In this document: positions 26,236 to 34,162 of the stretch, piece after piece | How the letters are laid out: each line of letters starts with the position of its first letter | Numbering within the stretch: the first letter of the stretch is position 1 | NCBI GenBank assembly: GCA_963710665.1 | Contig: CAVQBC010000003.1 | Location: forward strand, 1,054,001 to 1,118,000 | Reading direction: 5' to 3' | Length of the DNA: 64,000 bases | Source of the DNA: CAVQBC01 sp963710665 | Lineage (GTDB): Bacteria > Actinomycetota > Thermoleophilia > Solirubrobacterales > Solirubrobacteraceae | Notes under the pieces: model-generated | Databases searched by the model: none | The model's input: the letters and a program-made list of their open reading frames with translations, nothing else | Told to the model about the DNA's origin: nothing | Translations under genes and position numbers: made by a program

Positions 26236-27180
26236 TCAGCCGCTGGGCTGCGCGCGCCGGCGACCGGCGATGCCGAGCAGCGCGGCGAGGATGCAGCCGG
26301 CGCCCGCGAGCTGCAGGACGGAGGGCTCCTCGCTGAGGAGGATCACGCCGAGCACGACGGAGCCGACCGGCTGGATGCACAGCAGCACCGAGGTCAGCGC
26401 GGCCGGCAGCCGCGGCAGCGAGCTCGCGATCAGCAGCCAGCCGAGCACCTGCGACGTCAGCGCGAGCGTCGCGAGCCACGCGTGCTCGGGCCAGGTGGGG
26501 ACGAGCTCCGCCTCCCCGAGCGCGAGCCCGGCGACGAGGCTGGCGACGGCGGCGACGACGGTCGCCTCGAACAGCGGGCCTGCCGGGCGGCGCAGGTCCG
26601 AGGAGCCCTGGCGCAGGACGAGGATGTAGCCGGCGTAGGAGACGCCCGTGAGGACCCCGAACAGCACGCCGCGCGCCGGGTCCGAGCCGTAGGCGCCCTG
26701 CTCGAGCGAGCCGGAGATCAGCACCACGCCGATCATCACCACCGGCAGCGCGGCGAGGATCATCCGCCCCGGGGCCTCGCGCAGGACCGCCCAGGCGACG
26801 AACGGGATGATCACGACCTGCAGGTTCCCGAGCACGGTCGCGAGCCCGGCGCCGACGTTGTCGATCGCGTGGTGCCAGCAGATCAGGTCGATCGCGAAGA
26901 AGACGCCGGCGACCAGCGTGAGGCGCATGTCGTGCGCGGTGCGGGGGCCGAAGCGCCGCCGCTCCCACGCGGCCAGCAGGCCGAGGACCGGCACCGCGTA
27001 CGCGCAGCGGAAGATCGCCGCCGTCGAGGGCGGGACGTCGGCGAGGCGGACGAGGATCGCCGAGAACGCGATCGTCACCGCGCCCGCCGTGGCGGCCAGC
27101 GCGGGCCGGCCGCCGATGAGGTCCGCGAGCCCTCCCGCCGGCGCCGCGCGCGCCCGGGACGTCGCGGCGCGCGCGCTCAC
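26236..27180 (-). CDS. EamA/DMT-family transporter
   Basis: 314 residues with about ten membrane helices in two EamA repeats, the second ending PAALTSVLLCIQPVGSVVLGVILLSEEPSVLQLAGAGCILAA. Drug/metabolite transporters of this type export amino acids, nucleosides or similar compounds; the substrate cannot be read here. The start is GTG 27180. The adjacent 3' end is convergent with the DUF5996 gene. Confidence 0.9.
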   Translation of the reverse strand: MSARAATSRARAAPAGGLADLIGGRPALAATAGAVTIAFSAILVRLADVPPSTAAIFRCAYAVPVLGLLAAWERRRFGPRTAHDMRLTLVAGVFFAIDLICWHHAIDNVGAGLATVLGNLQVVIIPFVAWAVLREAPGRMILAALPVVMIGVVLISGSLEQGAYGSDPARGVLFGVLTGVSYAGYILVLRQGSSDLRRPAGPLFEATVVAAVASLVAGLALGEAELVPTWPEHAWLATLALTSQVLGWLLIASSLPRLPAALTSVLLCIQPVGSVVLGVILLSEEPSVLQLAGAGCILAALLGIAGRRRAQPSG

Positions 27181-27324
27181 GGGTGGGCGCGGCGCAGGGC
27201 CGGCGGGGCAGGGAGCACGACGAGGGAGGGAGCAGGCACGGGGACCCGATCACGGTAGTAGGGCTTTACCGGGACGCGCTCGCCGGAGTACGGTCGGCCT
27301 CAGGCCACAACCGAGGAGGGCGTC

Positions 27325-27471
27325 ATGTCCCAGGCGGACATCAAGACGATGCGGGACGCCTACGACGCGTTCAACCGGGGCGACATCCCGGCCGTCACGG
27401 AGGCCATGACTCCGGACATCGAGTGGAACGAGCCCGGCGGGGGCCTGAAGCGGCTGACCGGCGCCGCGCGC
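27325..27471 (+). pseudogene. Truncated SnoaL-like (NTF2-fold) gene
   Basis: A good GAGGAGG site and ATG 27325 begin MSQADIKTMRDAYDAFNRGD, then IPAVTEAMTPDIEWNEPGGG, the first 40-45 residues of a SnoaL/ketosteroid-isomerase-like protein of about 130. Similarity then stops; the frame runs on to 27651 through the fumarase terminator and antisense to fumC. The 3' two-thirds were therefore lost, apparently by a deletion that joined it to fumC. It may still make a short peptide. Confidence 0.6.
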
Positions 27472-27485
27472 ACGTCGAGCCTGCC

Positions 27486-27510
27486 GTTCGGCCCGCTGGA
27501 CGGGCCGAAC
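27486..27510. terminator. Terminator after fumC
   Basis: GTTCGGCCCG (27486-27495) and CGGGCCGAAC (27501-27510) form a perfect 10-bp stem with a 5-base loop, 11 bases past the fumC stop on the minus strand. Confidence 0.65.
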
Positions 27511-27520
27511 GTCGGGTTCG

Positions 27521-29362
27521 TCAGCGGGGCTCGGCCTTCGAGCCGGCCGCGATCCGCCGCAGGTCGAGCGCCTCGTCGAGCGTCGGCTCGTCGATCCCGT
27601 GCTCGCGCGCGACCTCGCGCAGGGTGCGGCCGGTGGCCGACGCCTCCTTGACGATCTCCGCCGCCCGGTCGTAGCCGATGTACGGGTTCAGCGCCGTCGC
27701 CACCGCGAGCGTCCCCTCCGCCGAGCGCGAGCAGCCCTCGAGGTTGGGCTCGATGCCGTCGATGCACTTCTCCGCGAACAGCGCGCTCGCCGTGGAGAGG
27801 AGGTGGATCGACTGCAGCAGGTTGCGCGCGATCAGCGGGATGCGCACGTTGAGCTCGAACTGGCCCTGCATGCCGCCGACCGTGATCGCGGTGTCGTTGC
27901 CGATCACCTGCGCGCCGACCTGGAGCACGACCTCGGGGAGCACCGGGTTGACCTTGCCGGGCATGATCGAGGAGCCCTTCTGCAGCTCCGGCAGCAGGAG
28001 CTCCGAGAGGCCCGCGCGCGGACCCGAGCCCATCAGCGCGATGTCGTTGGCGATCTTGCTCAGCGAGACGGCGACGACCTTCAGCGCGCCGGAGAGCTCG
28101 ACGAGCGCGTCGCGGTTGCCCTGGGCCTCGAAGGCGTCCTCGGGCTCGCGGATCGCGAGGCCCGTGTCGGAGGTCAGCTTCTCGCGCACGTGCCCGGCGA
28201 ACTCGGCGTGCGTGTTGAGGCCGGTGCCGGTGGCGGTCCCGCCGAGCGGGATCTGGGCGACCTGCGGCAGCGCGTTGCGGACACGGCGGGCGCCGAGGCG
28301 GACCTGCGCGGCGTAGCCGCTGAACTCCTGCCCGAGCGTGACCGGCACCGCGTCCATCAGGTGCGTGCGGCCGGACTTCACGATGTCGGCGAACTCCTCG
28401 GCCTTCGCGGCCAGCGACGACTCGAGGCGCTCGAGCGCCGGCAGCAGGCGGTTGGTGCACTCGTCGAGTGCCGCGAGGTGCACCGCGCTCGGGAACACGT
28501 CGTTCGACGACTGCCCCATGTTCACGTGGTCGTTGGGGTGCGCCTCGTCGCCGGCGAGCGTCGCGATGACCTCGTTCGCGTTCATGTTCGTCGAGGTCCC
28601 GGAGCCCGTCTGGAAGACGTCGATCGGGAACTGGTCGTCGTGGCGGCCGGCCGCGATCTCGTCGCCCGCGGCGGCGATGCGCGCGGCGACGTCGGCGTCG
28701 AGCAGGCCGAGGTCCGCGTTGACGCGGGCGGCAGCGCCCTTGATCCGCCCGAGCCAGCGCACGACCGACGTCGGCACCCGCTCGCCCGACACGGGGAAGT
28801 TCGCGACCGCCTTGCGGGTCTCGCCTCCCCACAGCTCCTGCGCGGTGTCCTGCACGCTCATGGGACTCTCCCGATCTCGCTCCGGAATCTCGGCCCTGAA
28901 CGCTACGCGACTCGGGTCGCCGAGCCCGGCGCGGGCTCCGGGTGCGACCTTGCGCGGGTCAAGCTCCTCGCCGCAGCACGAGCACACGAGCCGCGGGTCG
29001 GCGTCCGAGCCGCACGTGTGGCGCAGCACGAGGGGCGGACGGTCGTCCTCGGCGAGGTGCTCGTCGCCCCAGTTGATGATCGCGATCACCGCCGGATACA
29101 GGTCGCGCCCCATCGGGGTCAGCCGGTACTCGAAGCGCTCGGGCTCCTCCTGGTAGCGGCTGCGCTCGAGCACGCCCGCCGCCGTGAGGCTCTGGAGCCG
29201 GGCCGAGAGGATGTTGCGGGCGATCCCGAGGTTGCGCTGGAACTCGGAGAACCTCCGCACGCCCCAGAACGCCTCGTGCAGGATCAGGATCGTCCACCGC
29301 TCGCCGAGGATCTCCATCGCGCGCTGAGCCGAGCGATGGGCCGGCCGGTCGACGGTGTCCAT
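27521..29362 (-). CDS. fumC: HxlR-type HTH regulator fused in frame to class II fumarase
   Basis: One uninterrupted 613-codon frame. Residues 1-120 are an HxlR winged helix (RSAQRAMEILGERWTILILHEAFWGVRRFSEFQRNLGIARNILSARLQSL); 115-150 have paired Cys (HTCGSDAD, CSCCGEELDP) as in HxlR tails. Residues 168-613 are a full class II fumarase, with TGSGTSTNMNANEV, GRTHLMDAVPVTLGQE and the signature GSSIMPGKVNP. Normally these are separate proteins. FumC may also start alone at ATG 28861, which has its own ribosome site. Fumarase hydrates fumarate to malate in the TCA cycle. Confidence 0.88.
   Translation of the reverse strand: MDTVDRPAHRSAQRAMEILGERWTILILHEAFWGVRRFSEFQRNLGIARNILSARLQSLTAAGVLERSRYQEEPERFEYRLTPMGRDLYPAVIAIINWGDEHLAEDDRPPLVLRHTCGSDADPRLVCSCCGEELDPRKVAPGARAGLGDPSRVAFRAEIPERDRESPMSVQDTAQELWGGETRKAVANFPVSGERVPTSVVRWLGRIKGAAARVNADLGLLDADVAARIAAAGDEIAAGRHDDQFPIDVFQTGSGTSTNMNANEVIATLAGDEAHPNDHVNMGQSSNDVFPSAVHLAALDECTNRLLPALERLESSLAAKAEEFADIVKSGRTHLMDAVPVTLGQEFSGYAAQVRLGARRVRNALPQVAQIPLGGTATGTGLNTHAEFAGHVREKLTSDTGLAIREPEDAFEAQGNRDALVELSGALKVVAVSLSKIANDIALMGSGPRAGLSELLLPELQKGSSIMPGKVNPVLPEVVLQVGAQVIGNDTAITVGGMQGQFELNVRIPLIARNLLQSIHLLSTASALFAEKCIDGIEPNLEGCSRSAEGTLAVATALNPYIGYDRAAEIVKEASATGRTLREVAREHGIDEPTLDEALDLRRIAAGSKAEPR
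28861..28876 (-). promoter_or_regulatory. Internal ribosome site and alternative fumC start
   Basis: On the minus strand GGGAG lies 8 bases before ATG 28861 (MSVQDTAQELWGGETRKAV). Translation from here gives a 446-residue stand-alone fumarase of normal length, so both fused and free forms are possible from one message. Confidence 0.5.
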
Positions 29363-29397
29363 GCGGACAAGCTAGCGCGAGCGTGCCTGCAGCGACG

Positions 29398-30660
29398 TCA
29401 CCGGGAGGCGACGACCTGACCGTAGGCGAGGTCCGGGTAGGCGGCCACGGTGGCGACGCGGCGCAGGCAATCGGCGGGCGGGACGCGCAGCAGCACCTGG
29501 CGCGAGCGGCCCGCCGGCAGCGGCCCGACCTCGACGAGCTGCGCCCACGCCGGCCGCCGGCGGGAGCGCAGCGCGAGGACCGCCACGTCCGCCGCCAGCC
29601 GGGTGCGGTCGCTCGTGACCGTGGCCTCGACGAGGCAGCGGCGGCGGTCGAGGGTGACGCCGGTGAGGCGCACCGGCGGCTCCGCGACGCCGGCGCGGAA
29701 CGCGCGGGCGAGCGGCCTGGTGCGGAACCGGCGGACCGGGCCGTCGAGGGGGTCCAGGTCCTCGAGCACGTCGACGGCGACGGCGGCGTCGCCCGGAGCG
29801 ATCACCGGGCGGCTCTCGAACCCGAGCCGGTCCTCGAGCCGTCCCGCGCGCCGCCCGCCGGGCCCGCGCAGCGTGCCCGCGGTGAACACGCCGATGGCGG
29901 CCTTGGTGGGATGGTCGTTGCGCACGACGGCCAGGTAGGCGCTCGACCCGTCGTCGAGGTCGAGCACGTACTCGGCGGTGATGCGCAACGCGTGCACCTC
30001 GGCGGGGATCGGAGCGGGGTCGCCGCGCCACCACTCCGCCACCGACGGCCAGACGTGGACGGCGCCGGCGACGAGCGCGAGCAGGCCGAGCACGGTCGCG
30101 GCGAGGCGCGCCGCGGCGCCGGCCGCCTCCCGGCGGCGCCGAAGCCGCTCGGCCGGGCCCAGCAGCTCGCTGACCGCCCGCGCATCCAGGCCGAGGCCGT
30201 GCGCCGTGCAGTGGGCGAGCAGCGCGTCCGGCCCGCCGGCCAGCACCTCCGCGCCATAGGCCTCCGCGAGGCGCCGCACGCGCCGCTCCCGCTTCGCCCC
30301 GGCGTCCGGGGGGATGACGAGCGTGTGCGGGTGGCCGTGCGCCGCCCGGAAGCCGACGCCGTGGAGCTCGACCGCGCCCCAGACGGCGACGATCCCGCCG
30401 ACGGAGCCGCGCGCGCCGTCGAGGACCGTCTCGGCGCTGTCCGCGGTCGGATGCCAGCCGTAGATCCCGCAGGAGCAGTCGCCGCCGGGAGCCGCATGGT
30501 CCGCGTGCGTGCACGTGGCGGTCAACCCCTCCGCCGGCCACTCGGTGGCCGCGAACGGTCCCGCGAGCCGGTCGCCGCCGGCGGTCTGGTGCACGTGCCA
30601 CTCCCGCAGCCCGTACAGCGGGCCCGCGACCAGCGGCGCGTCCGCGGCGGCCCCGGTCAC
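29398..30660 (-). CDS. Membrane protein with N-terminal Cys/His domain, unknown function
   Basis: 420 residues. The first 75 contain YGLREWHV, GPFAATEWPAEGLTATCTHADHAAPGGDCSCGIYGWHP, a Cys/His-rich motif that could bind a metal. A second part to about 180 is alpha/beta-like, one membrane helix lies at about 183-205, and the rest is a beta-rich domain. No family name is offered. GTG 30660 overlaps the stop of the 50-residue ORF upstream (GTGA), so the two are coupled. Confidence 0.75.
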   Translation of the reverse strand: MTGAAADAPLVAGPLYGLREWHVHQTAGGDRLAGPFAATEWPAEGLTATCTHADHAAPGGDCSCGIYGWHPTADSAETVLDGARGSVGGIVAVWGAVELHGVGFRAAHGHPHTLVIPPDAGAKRERRVRRLAEAYGAEVLAGGPDALLAHCTAHGLGLDARAVSELLGPAERLRRRREAAGAAARLAATVLGLLALVAGAVHVWPSVAEWWRGDPAPIPAEVHALRITAEYVLDLDDGSSAYLAVVRNDHPTKAAIGVFTAGTLRGPGGRRAGRLEDRLGFESRPVIAPGDAAVAVDVLEDLDPLDGPVRRFRTRPLARAFRAGVAEPPVRLTGVTLDRRRCLVEATVTSDRTRLAADVAVLALRSRRRPAWAQLVEVGPLPAGRSRQVLLRVPPADCLRRVATVAAYPDLAYGQVVASR

Positions 30661-30809
30661 GGGGCGACGGGCTCGGGCTGGTCCTCGCGCTCGGGGGTCC
30701 GGGTGGGCTCGGGCTCGACGGGGACGGGCTCGTGCTCGGGCTCGGTCTTGGGGGCGGGCTGCTCGAGCGGCTGGACGACGATGCGCCGCGATGGGCCGGG
30801 AAAGGTCAT
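30657..30809 (-). CDS. 50-residue Pro/Glu-rich protein coupled to the membrane protein
   Basis: The sequence begins MTFPGPSRRIVVQPLEQPAP and continues with repeated PEP/EPEP units (EHEPVPVEPEPTRTPE) to VAP. It is disordered by composition. Its TGA overlaps the next gene's GTG. No function known. The coupling and coding-like composition support a real gene. Confidence 0.5.
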   Translation of the reverse strand: MTFPGPSRRIVVQPLEQPAPKTEPEHEPVPVEPEPTRTPEREDQPEPVAP

Positions 30810-30852
30810 GACCCGCGAGTCGTGCGCGGGCGGCGCGACCTGACGCGCGCGC

Positions 30853-31692
30853 TCAGACGCAGAACGCCGCGATCTCGCGGCTGAGCCCGACCGGGTCGTC
30901 GTAGGCCATCAGGAAGCCCGTCCCCGGCAGCACGCGCAGCTGCGCGCGGGGGAGGAGGTCGAGGGCCTCCTCCGCGATCTCGAGCGGGTGGAGGCGGTCC
31001 TCGTCGGCCCAGAGGAGCAGGACGGGGACGTCGATCAGCCTGTAGGCGTCGAGGAGGTCGGGGTAGCCCTCGGACGGCCAGCGGCGCGCCGCCCGGGCCC
31101 AGGAGCGGGCGCGGTTGGCGTTGCCGCCGAGGTCGGCGAAGGCGTGGCGGACGAGGTCGCGCGCGGCGGGGTTGCCGCGGGCGCTGAGGCGCTCGCCGGC
31201 GGCGGGGTTGAAGGCGAGCCGGGCGGCGTGGGAGAGCGCGCGGTCGAGGCCGGGGACGGCGGCGGCGCGGATGACCGTCTTGACCGAGCGCTGGAGGCCC
31301 TGGTGGGAGGGGCGGCGGTGCATCGGGTTGGGCGTGAGCACGATGCGGCCGGGGTGCAGCTGGCGGGTGACGACCGCGCGCAGCAGCAGCAGCGCCCCGG
31401 CCTCGTGGCCGCCGACCAGCGGCCGCGGCCCGCAGACCTCGCGGCAGAAGCCGGCCATGACCTCGGCGAGCCAGTCCGGCGAGTAGGAGTGGCGGGGGCG
31501 GTCCTCGGAGTCGCCGTGGAGCGGGAGGTCGGGGAGCACGAGGCGGAAGCGGTCGGAGAGCTCGTCCACCAGCGGCTCCCACTCGCGGTGCGAGAGCAGC
31601 GCGGAGTGCAGCAGCGCGAGCGGCGGGCCGGTGCCGGCCTCGCGGTAGGCGACGCGAGCACCGTCGGGGTGGTGGTAGAGACGGAGCTTCAC
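30853..31692 (-). CDS. Alpha/beta-hydrolase fold protein lacking the catalytic Ser and His
   Basis: 279 residues with a normal hydrolase layout (PPLALLHSALLSHREWEPLVDEL, LPDLPLHGDSED, C-terminal VPVLLLWADEDRLHP). The nucleophile elbow reads GGHEAGA, with Glu where Ser, Asp or Cys is expected, and the His loop reads PGTGFLMAYDDP, with Phe for His. The Asp is kept. Both changes were checked at codon level (GAG, TTC). It is probably a non-catalytic binding protein or has an unusual mechanism. GTG 31692 has CATGAT 9 bases upstream. Confidence 0.85.
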   Translation of the reverse strand: MKLRLYHHPDGARVAYREAGTGPPLALLHSALLSHREWEPLVDELSDRFRLVLPDLPLHGDSEDRPRHSYSPDWLAEVMAGFCREVCGPRPLVGGHEAGALLLLRAVVTRQLHPGRIVLTPNPMHRRPSHQGLQRSVKTVIRAAAVPGLDRALSHAARLAFNPAAGERLSARGNPAARDLVRHAFADLGGNANRARSWARAARRWPSEGYPDLLDAYRLIDVPVLLLWADEDRLHPLEIAEEALDLLPRAQLRVLPGTGFLMAYDDPVGLSREIAAFCV

Positions 31693-31762
31693 GCCGGGGC
31701 CATCATGACGCCGGGGCGCGCGGGCCGTAATCGCGCGGCCGGCCCCGGACGCCCGCCGGTCC

Positions 31763-31768
31763 TACAGT
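31763..31768 (+). promoter_or_regulatory. -10-like box before the MATE gene
   Basis: TACAGT ends 10 bases before GTG 31779; no ribosome site is seen. Confidence 0.35.
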
Positions 31769-31778
31769 CCGCCGGGTC

Positions 31779-33077
31779 GTGGTGCGCCGCTCCCCCTACG
31801 ACCGCGAGATCCTCCGCCTGGCGGTGCCGGCGCTCGGCGCGCTGGCCGCCGAGCCGCTGTACGTCCTCGTCGACACCGCGATCGTCGGCCACCTCGGCAC
31901 CACGCAGCTGGCGGCGCTGGCGATCGCCGCGACGGTCATGACCACCGCGTTCACGGTGTTCAACTTCCTCACCTACGGGACGACCGCGCGGGTGGCGCGC
32001 CTGCACGGCGCCGGGCAGGAGCACGAGGCGGCGCTGCTCGGCTCGCAGGCGATGTGGCTCGCGCTCGCGGTCGGGGCGCTGCTGCTCGCGCTGATCGCCG
32101 GGCTCGCCGTCCCCACGGTGACGCTGATGGGCGGCGAGGGTCAGGTGGCCGACGGGGCGGTGGTCTACCTGCGCATCGCCGCGCTCGGGGCGCCGTTCTT
32201 CATGCTCTCGACGGCCGGCCAGGGCTACCTGCGCGGGATGGGGGACCTCAAGACCCCGCTCGTGATCCTGGTGGTCGCGCACGCGGTCAACGTGGTGCTC
32301 GAGCTCCTGTTCGTCTACGGGTTCGGATGGGGGCTCGCGGGGTCGGCGTGGGGGACCGTGATCGCGCAGGCGGGCATGGGCGCCGCCTTCGTCCGCGTGC
32401 AGCTCAAGGCCGGCTGGCAGCGGCCGTCGGCGGAGCGGATCCGCTCGCTGCTGCACATCGGCACCCACATCGCGGTGCGCACGAGCGCGCTGCTGGCGTC
32501 CTTCCTCGTCGCGTCGGCGGTGCTCGCGCGCGTGGGCCCGGCGTCGCTCGCGGCGCACCAGATCGCCTTCCAGCTGTTCGTCTTCATCGCGCTGGTGCTC
32601 GACGCGATCGCGATCGCCGCGCAGGTGATGGTGGGGCGGATGCTCGGCGCCGGCGACGCGGCCGGGGCGCGCGAGGCGGCGCGGCGGATGATCGGGTGGT
32701 CGGTGGTGGCGGGGACGATGTTCGGTCTCGTGCTGCTCGCGTTCGCGGACCTCATCCCGCGCGCCTTCACCTCCGACGCCGCCGTGCTCGAGCGCGCGAG
32801 CGAGATCTGGCCGCTGTTCGTGCTGATGATGCCCGCCAACGGCGCGGTGTTCGCGCTCGACGGGATCCTCATCGGCGCCGGCGACACCCGCTTCCTGATG
32901 TGGGGAATGCTCGCCGCCGCCGCCGTCTACGTGCCGGTCGCGCTGCTCGCGCTGGCCGAGGGCTGGGGGATCGTCGGCGTCTGGTGCGGCCTCGTCGGCC
33001 TCATCCTCGTCCGCTTGCTGACCTGCGGGGCGCGCTTCGCCGGCGGGCGCTGGGCGCTCGTGGGCGCCCCCGCGTAA
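31779..33077 (+). CDS. MATE-family multidrug/metabolite exporter (DinF-like)
   Basis: 432 residues with about 12 membrane helices in two six-helix bundles. Typical MATE motifs are PLYVLVDTAIVGHLGTTQLAALAIA in the first bundle, GYLRGMGDLKTPL, and LAAHQIAFQLFVFIALVLDAIAIAAQVMVGRMLGAGD in the second. It exports cationic or hydrophobic compounds with Na+ or H+. Start GTG 31779 or the adjacent GTG 31782. Confidence 0.9.
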   Translation: MVRRSPYDREILRLAVPALGALAAEPLYVLVDTAIVGHLGTTQLAALAIAATVMTTAFTVFNFLTYGTTARVARLHGAGQEHEAALLGSQAMWLALAVGALLLALIAGLAVPTVTLMGGEGQVADGAVVYLRIAALGAPFFMLSTAGQGYLRGMGDLKTPLVILVVAHAVNVVLELLFVYGFGWGLAGSAWGTVIAQAGMGAAFVRVQLKAGWQRPSAERIRSLLHIGTHIAVRTSALLASFLVASAVLARVGPASLAAHQIAFQLFVFIALVLDAIAIAAQVMVGRMLGAGDAAGAREAARRMIGWSVVAGTMFGLVLLAFADLIPRAFTSDAAVLERASEIWPLFVLMMPANGAVFALDGILIGAGDTRFLMWGMLAAAAVYVPVALLALAEGWGIVGVWCGLVGLILVRLLTCGARFAGGRWALVGAPA

Positions 33078-33080
33078 TCT
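33075..33080 (+). promoter_or_regulatory. -10 box of a leaderless promoter (small membrane protein)
   Basis: TAATCT ends 9 bases before GTG 33090, overlapping the MATE stop. Confidence 0.4.
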
Positions 33081-33089
33081 GGGCCGCCC

Positions 33090-33482
33090 GTGACCCGCCG
33101 CGCCGCCGCCGCCCTGCTCACCGTCCTTGTCCTGGCCGCGGCGGGGCCCGTCCCGGCGGCGCTCGCGCAGCAGGACCCGTTCGGCGACCTGCCGCAGGGC
33201 CAGCAGGCGACGCCCACCCCGGCCCCGGTGCAGACCGATGCGACGGACGGCGAGGACGTCGGGCGCACGACGCTCTACGCGATCATGGGCGGGCTGATCC
33301 TGGTGCTCCTCGGCGTCGGCCTGTGGATCGCGCGCGACGCCCGCCGCCGCGTCCCCGAGCGCCACGCGCCCCGGACCGGCCAGCTGCGCGAGGAGGGACC
33401 GCACCGGCACGCCCGCCAGGCGAAGGCGAAGTCCCGCTCGAAGGCCCGCCAGGCGCGCGCCGCTCGCAAGCGCAATCGGTAG
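33090..33482 (+). CDS. Small single-pass membrane protein with signal peptide
   Basis: 130 residues. A signal peptide (1-26) precedes an extracytoplasmic Pro/Gln/Thr-rich stretch, one membrane helix (TTLYAIMGGLILVLLGVGLWIA, about 60-81) and a cytosolic tail that is nearly all Arg, Lys, His and Ala (KAKSRSKARQARAARKRNR). The basic tail may touch nucleic acid or acidic lipids. Function unknown. Its TAG stop is formed by the first three bases of the inverted-repeat element at 33480. Confidence 0.75.
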   Translation: MTRRAAAALLTVLVLAAAGPVPAALAQQDPFGDLPQGQQATPTPAPVQTDATDGEDVGRTTLYAIMGGLILVLLGVGLWIARDARRRVPERHAPRTGQLREEGPHRHARQAKAKSRSKARQARAARKRNR

Positions 33483-33649
33483 ATGGTTGATACCGCGACC
33501 CCACGGGCGCCTGGCGGCGCCCCGCGGCGCCGGTTCGCCACCCGCCCGAGGGGCCCGTGGCAGCCAGCACTGTTCCCCTCGTGCGGGCGGCGCCCGGCAT
33601 CCACGGGGCATCCACCAGTCGGCCGCGCGGCCGCGGCATCAACCATCTA
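33480..33649. mobile_element. 170-bp inverted-repeat element with TA flanks (MITE-like)
   Basis: The ends are TAGATGGTTGATRCCGCG (33480-33497) and its inverse (33632-33649), 18 bp with one mismatch. Counting TA as target duplication leaves a GATGGTTGAT-ended element, the form left by Tc1/IS630-type transposition. Inside are GC hairpins (33505-33511 with 33516-33522; 33502-33508 with 33554-33560) and no real ORF. The TAG at each end is the stop codon of the converging neighbours. No transposase is present. Confidence 0.6.
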
Positions 33650-34096
33650 GACGGGCCGCAACACCAGCCCGCGCACCGCGAACACCGCCTCGTCGCGCGC
33701 GAAGCGGGCGATCGGGCGCTGCACGCCCTCGAAGGCGCCCTCGCCGCGGTACTCGGCGTAGCGGACCACCTCCCCGCTGCGCACGAAGATGAGGATGTCG
33801 CCCATCTCGATCGGCACGTCGCCGCGCCACTCGAAGCCGAGCGCGCGCGTGATCTGCTCCGGCTTCGTGCCGCGCTGGACGAGCAGCATCTCGTCCCACG
33901 CGAAGGGCGCGAGGCGGCGCAGGTCGATGCGGTCCTCGCCGCGCTGCTCGGCGAGCGCCACGGCCTTGGTGATGTCCTCGGAGAGGATGGCGTCGATCGC
34001 GAGCTTGTCGTCGGAGCGCGCGAGGTACGAGACGCCCCCGAGGACGAGGATGCAGGTCACCAGGAGGGCGCCGACGGCGATGAGCGCCTTGGCCAT
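33647..34096 (-). CDS. Membrane-anchored protein of unknown function
   Basis: 149 residues. An N-terminal membrane helix (LIAVGALLVTCILVLGGVSYLA) is followed by a soluble domain with DLRRLAPFAWDEMLLVQRGTKPEQITRALGFEW and ILIFVRSGEVVRYAEY, like a widespread family of small anchored proteins with a FxWDxxxx motif but no known role. ATG 34096 has TACCCT 9 bases upstream. The stop TAG is the end of the inverted-repeat element. Confidence 0.7.
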   Translation of the reverse strand: MAKALIAVGALLVTCILVLGGVSYLARSDDKLAIDAILSEDITKAVALAEQRGEDRIDLRRLAPFAWDEMLLVQRGTKPEQITRALGFEWRGDVPIEMGDILIFVRSGEVVRYAEYRGEGAFEGVQRPIARFARDEAVFAVRGLVLRPV

Positions 34097-34105
34097 CTGC
34101 CATCC

Positions 34106-34111
34106 AGGGTA
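34106..34111 (-). promoter_or_regulatory. -10 box for the 149-residue protein
   Basis: TACCCT on the minus strand ends 9 bases before ATG 34096. Confidence 0.4.
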
Positions 34112-34148
34112 CGCGGGGATGACGGCCGGGAGAACGGCCCGCCCGCCC

Positions 34149-34154
34149 TAGAAT
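34149..34154 (+). promoter_or_regulatory. -10 box of a leaderless ileS promoter
   Basis: TAGAAT ends 8 bases before GTG 34163. The upstream gap to the divergent gene is 66 bases, too short for a T-box leader. Confidence 0.5.
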
Positions 34155-34162
34155 CACGCTCC

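Noticed and set aside
27506..27520. SOS box (CGAAC-N4-GTTCG) near the fumarase end
   Set aside because: The spacer is 5 bases, not 4, and the left half is the arm of the terminator stem.
33525..33565. T-loop-like GGTTCGCC and flanking stems as a tRNA
   Set aside because: No anticodon arm, D-arm or acceptor stem with NCCA fits around it; the hairpins belong to the inverted-repeat element.
34097..34162. T-box riboswitch upstream of ileS
   Set aside because: Only 66 bases separate ileS from the divergent gene and a leaderless -10 box lies right before GTG; no specifier stem or T-box sequence is present.
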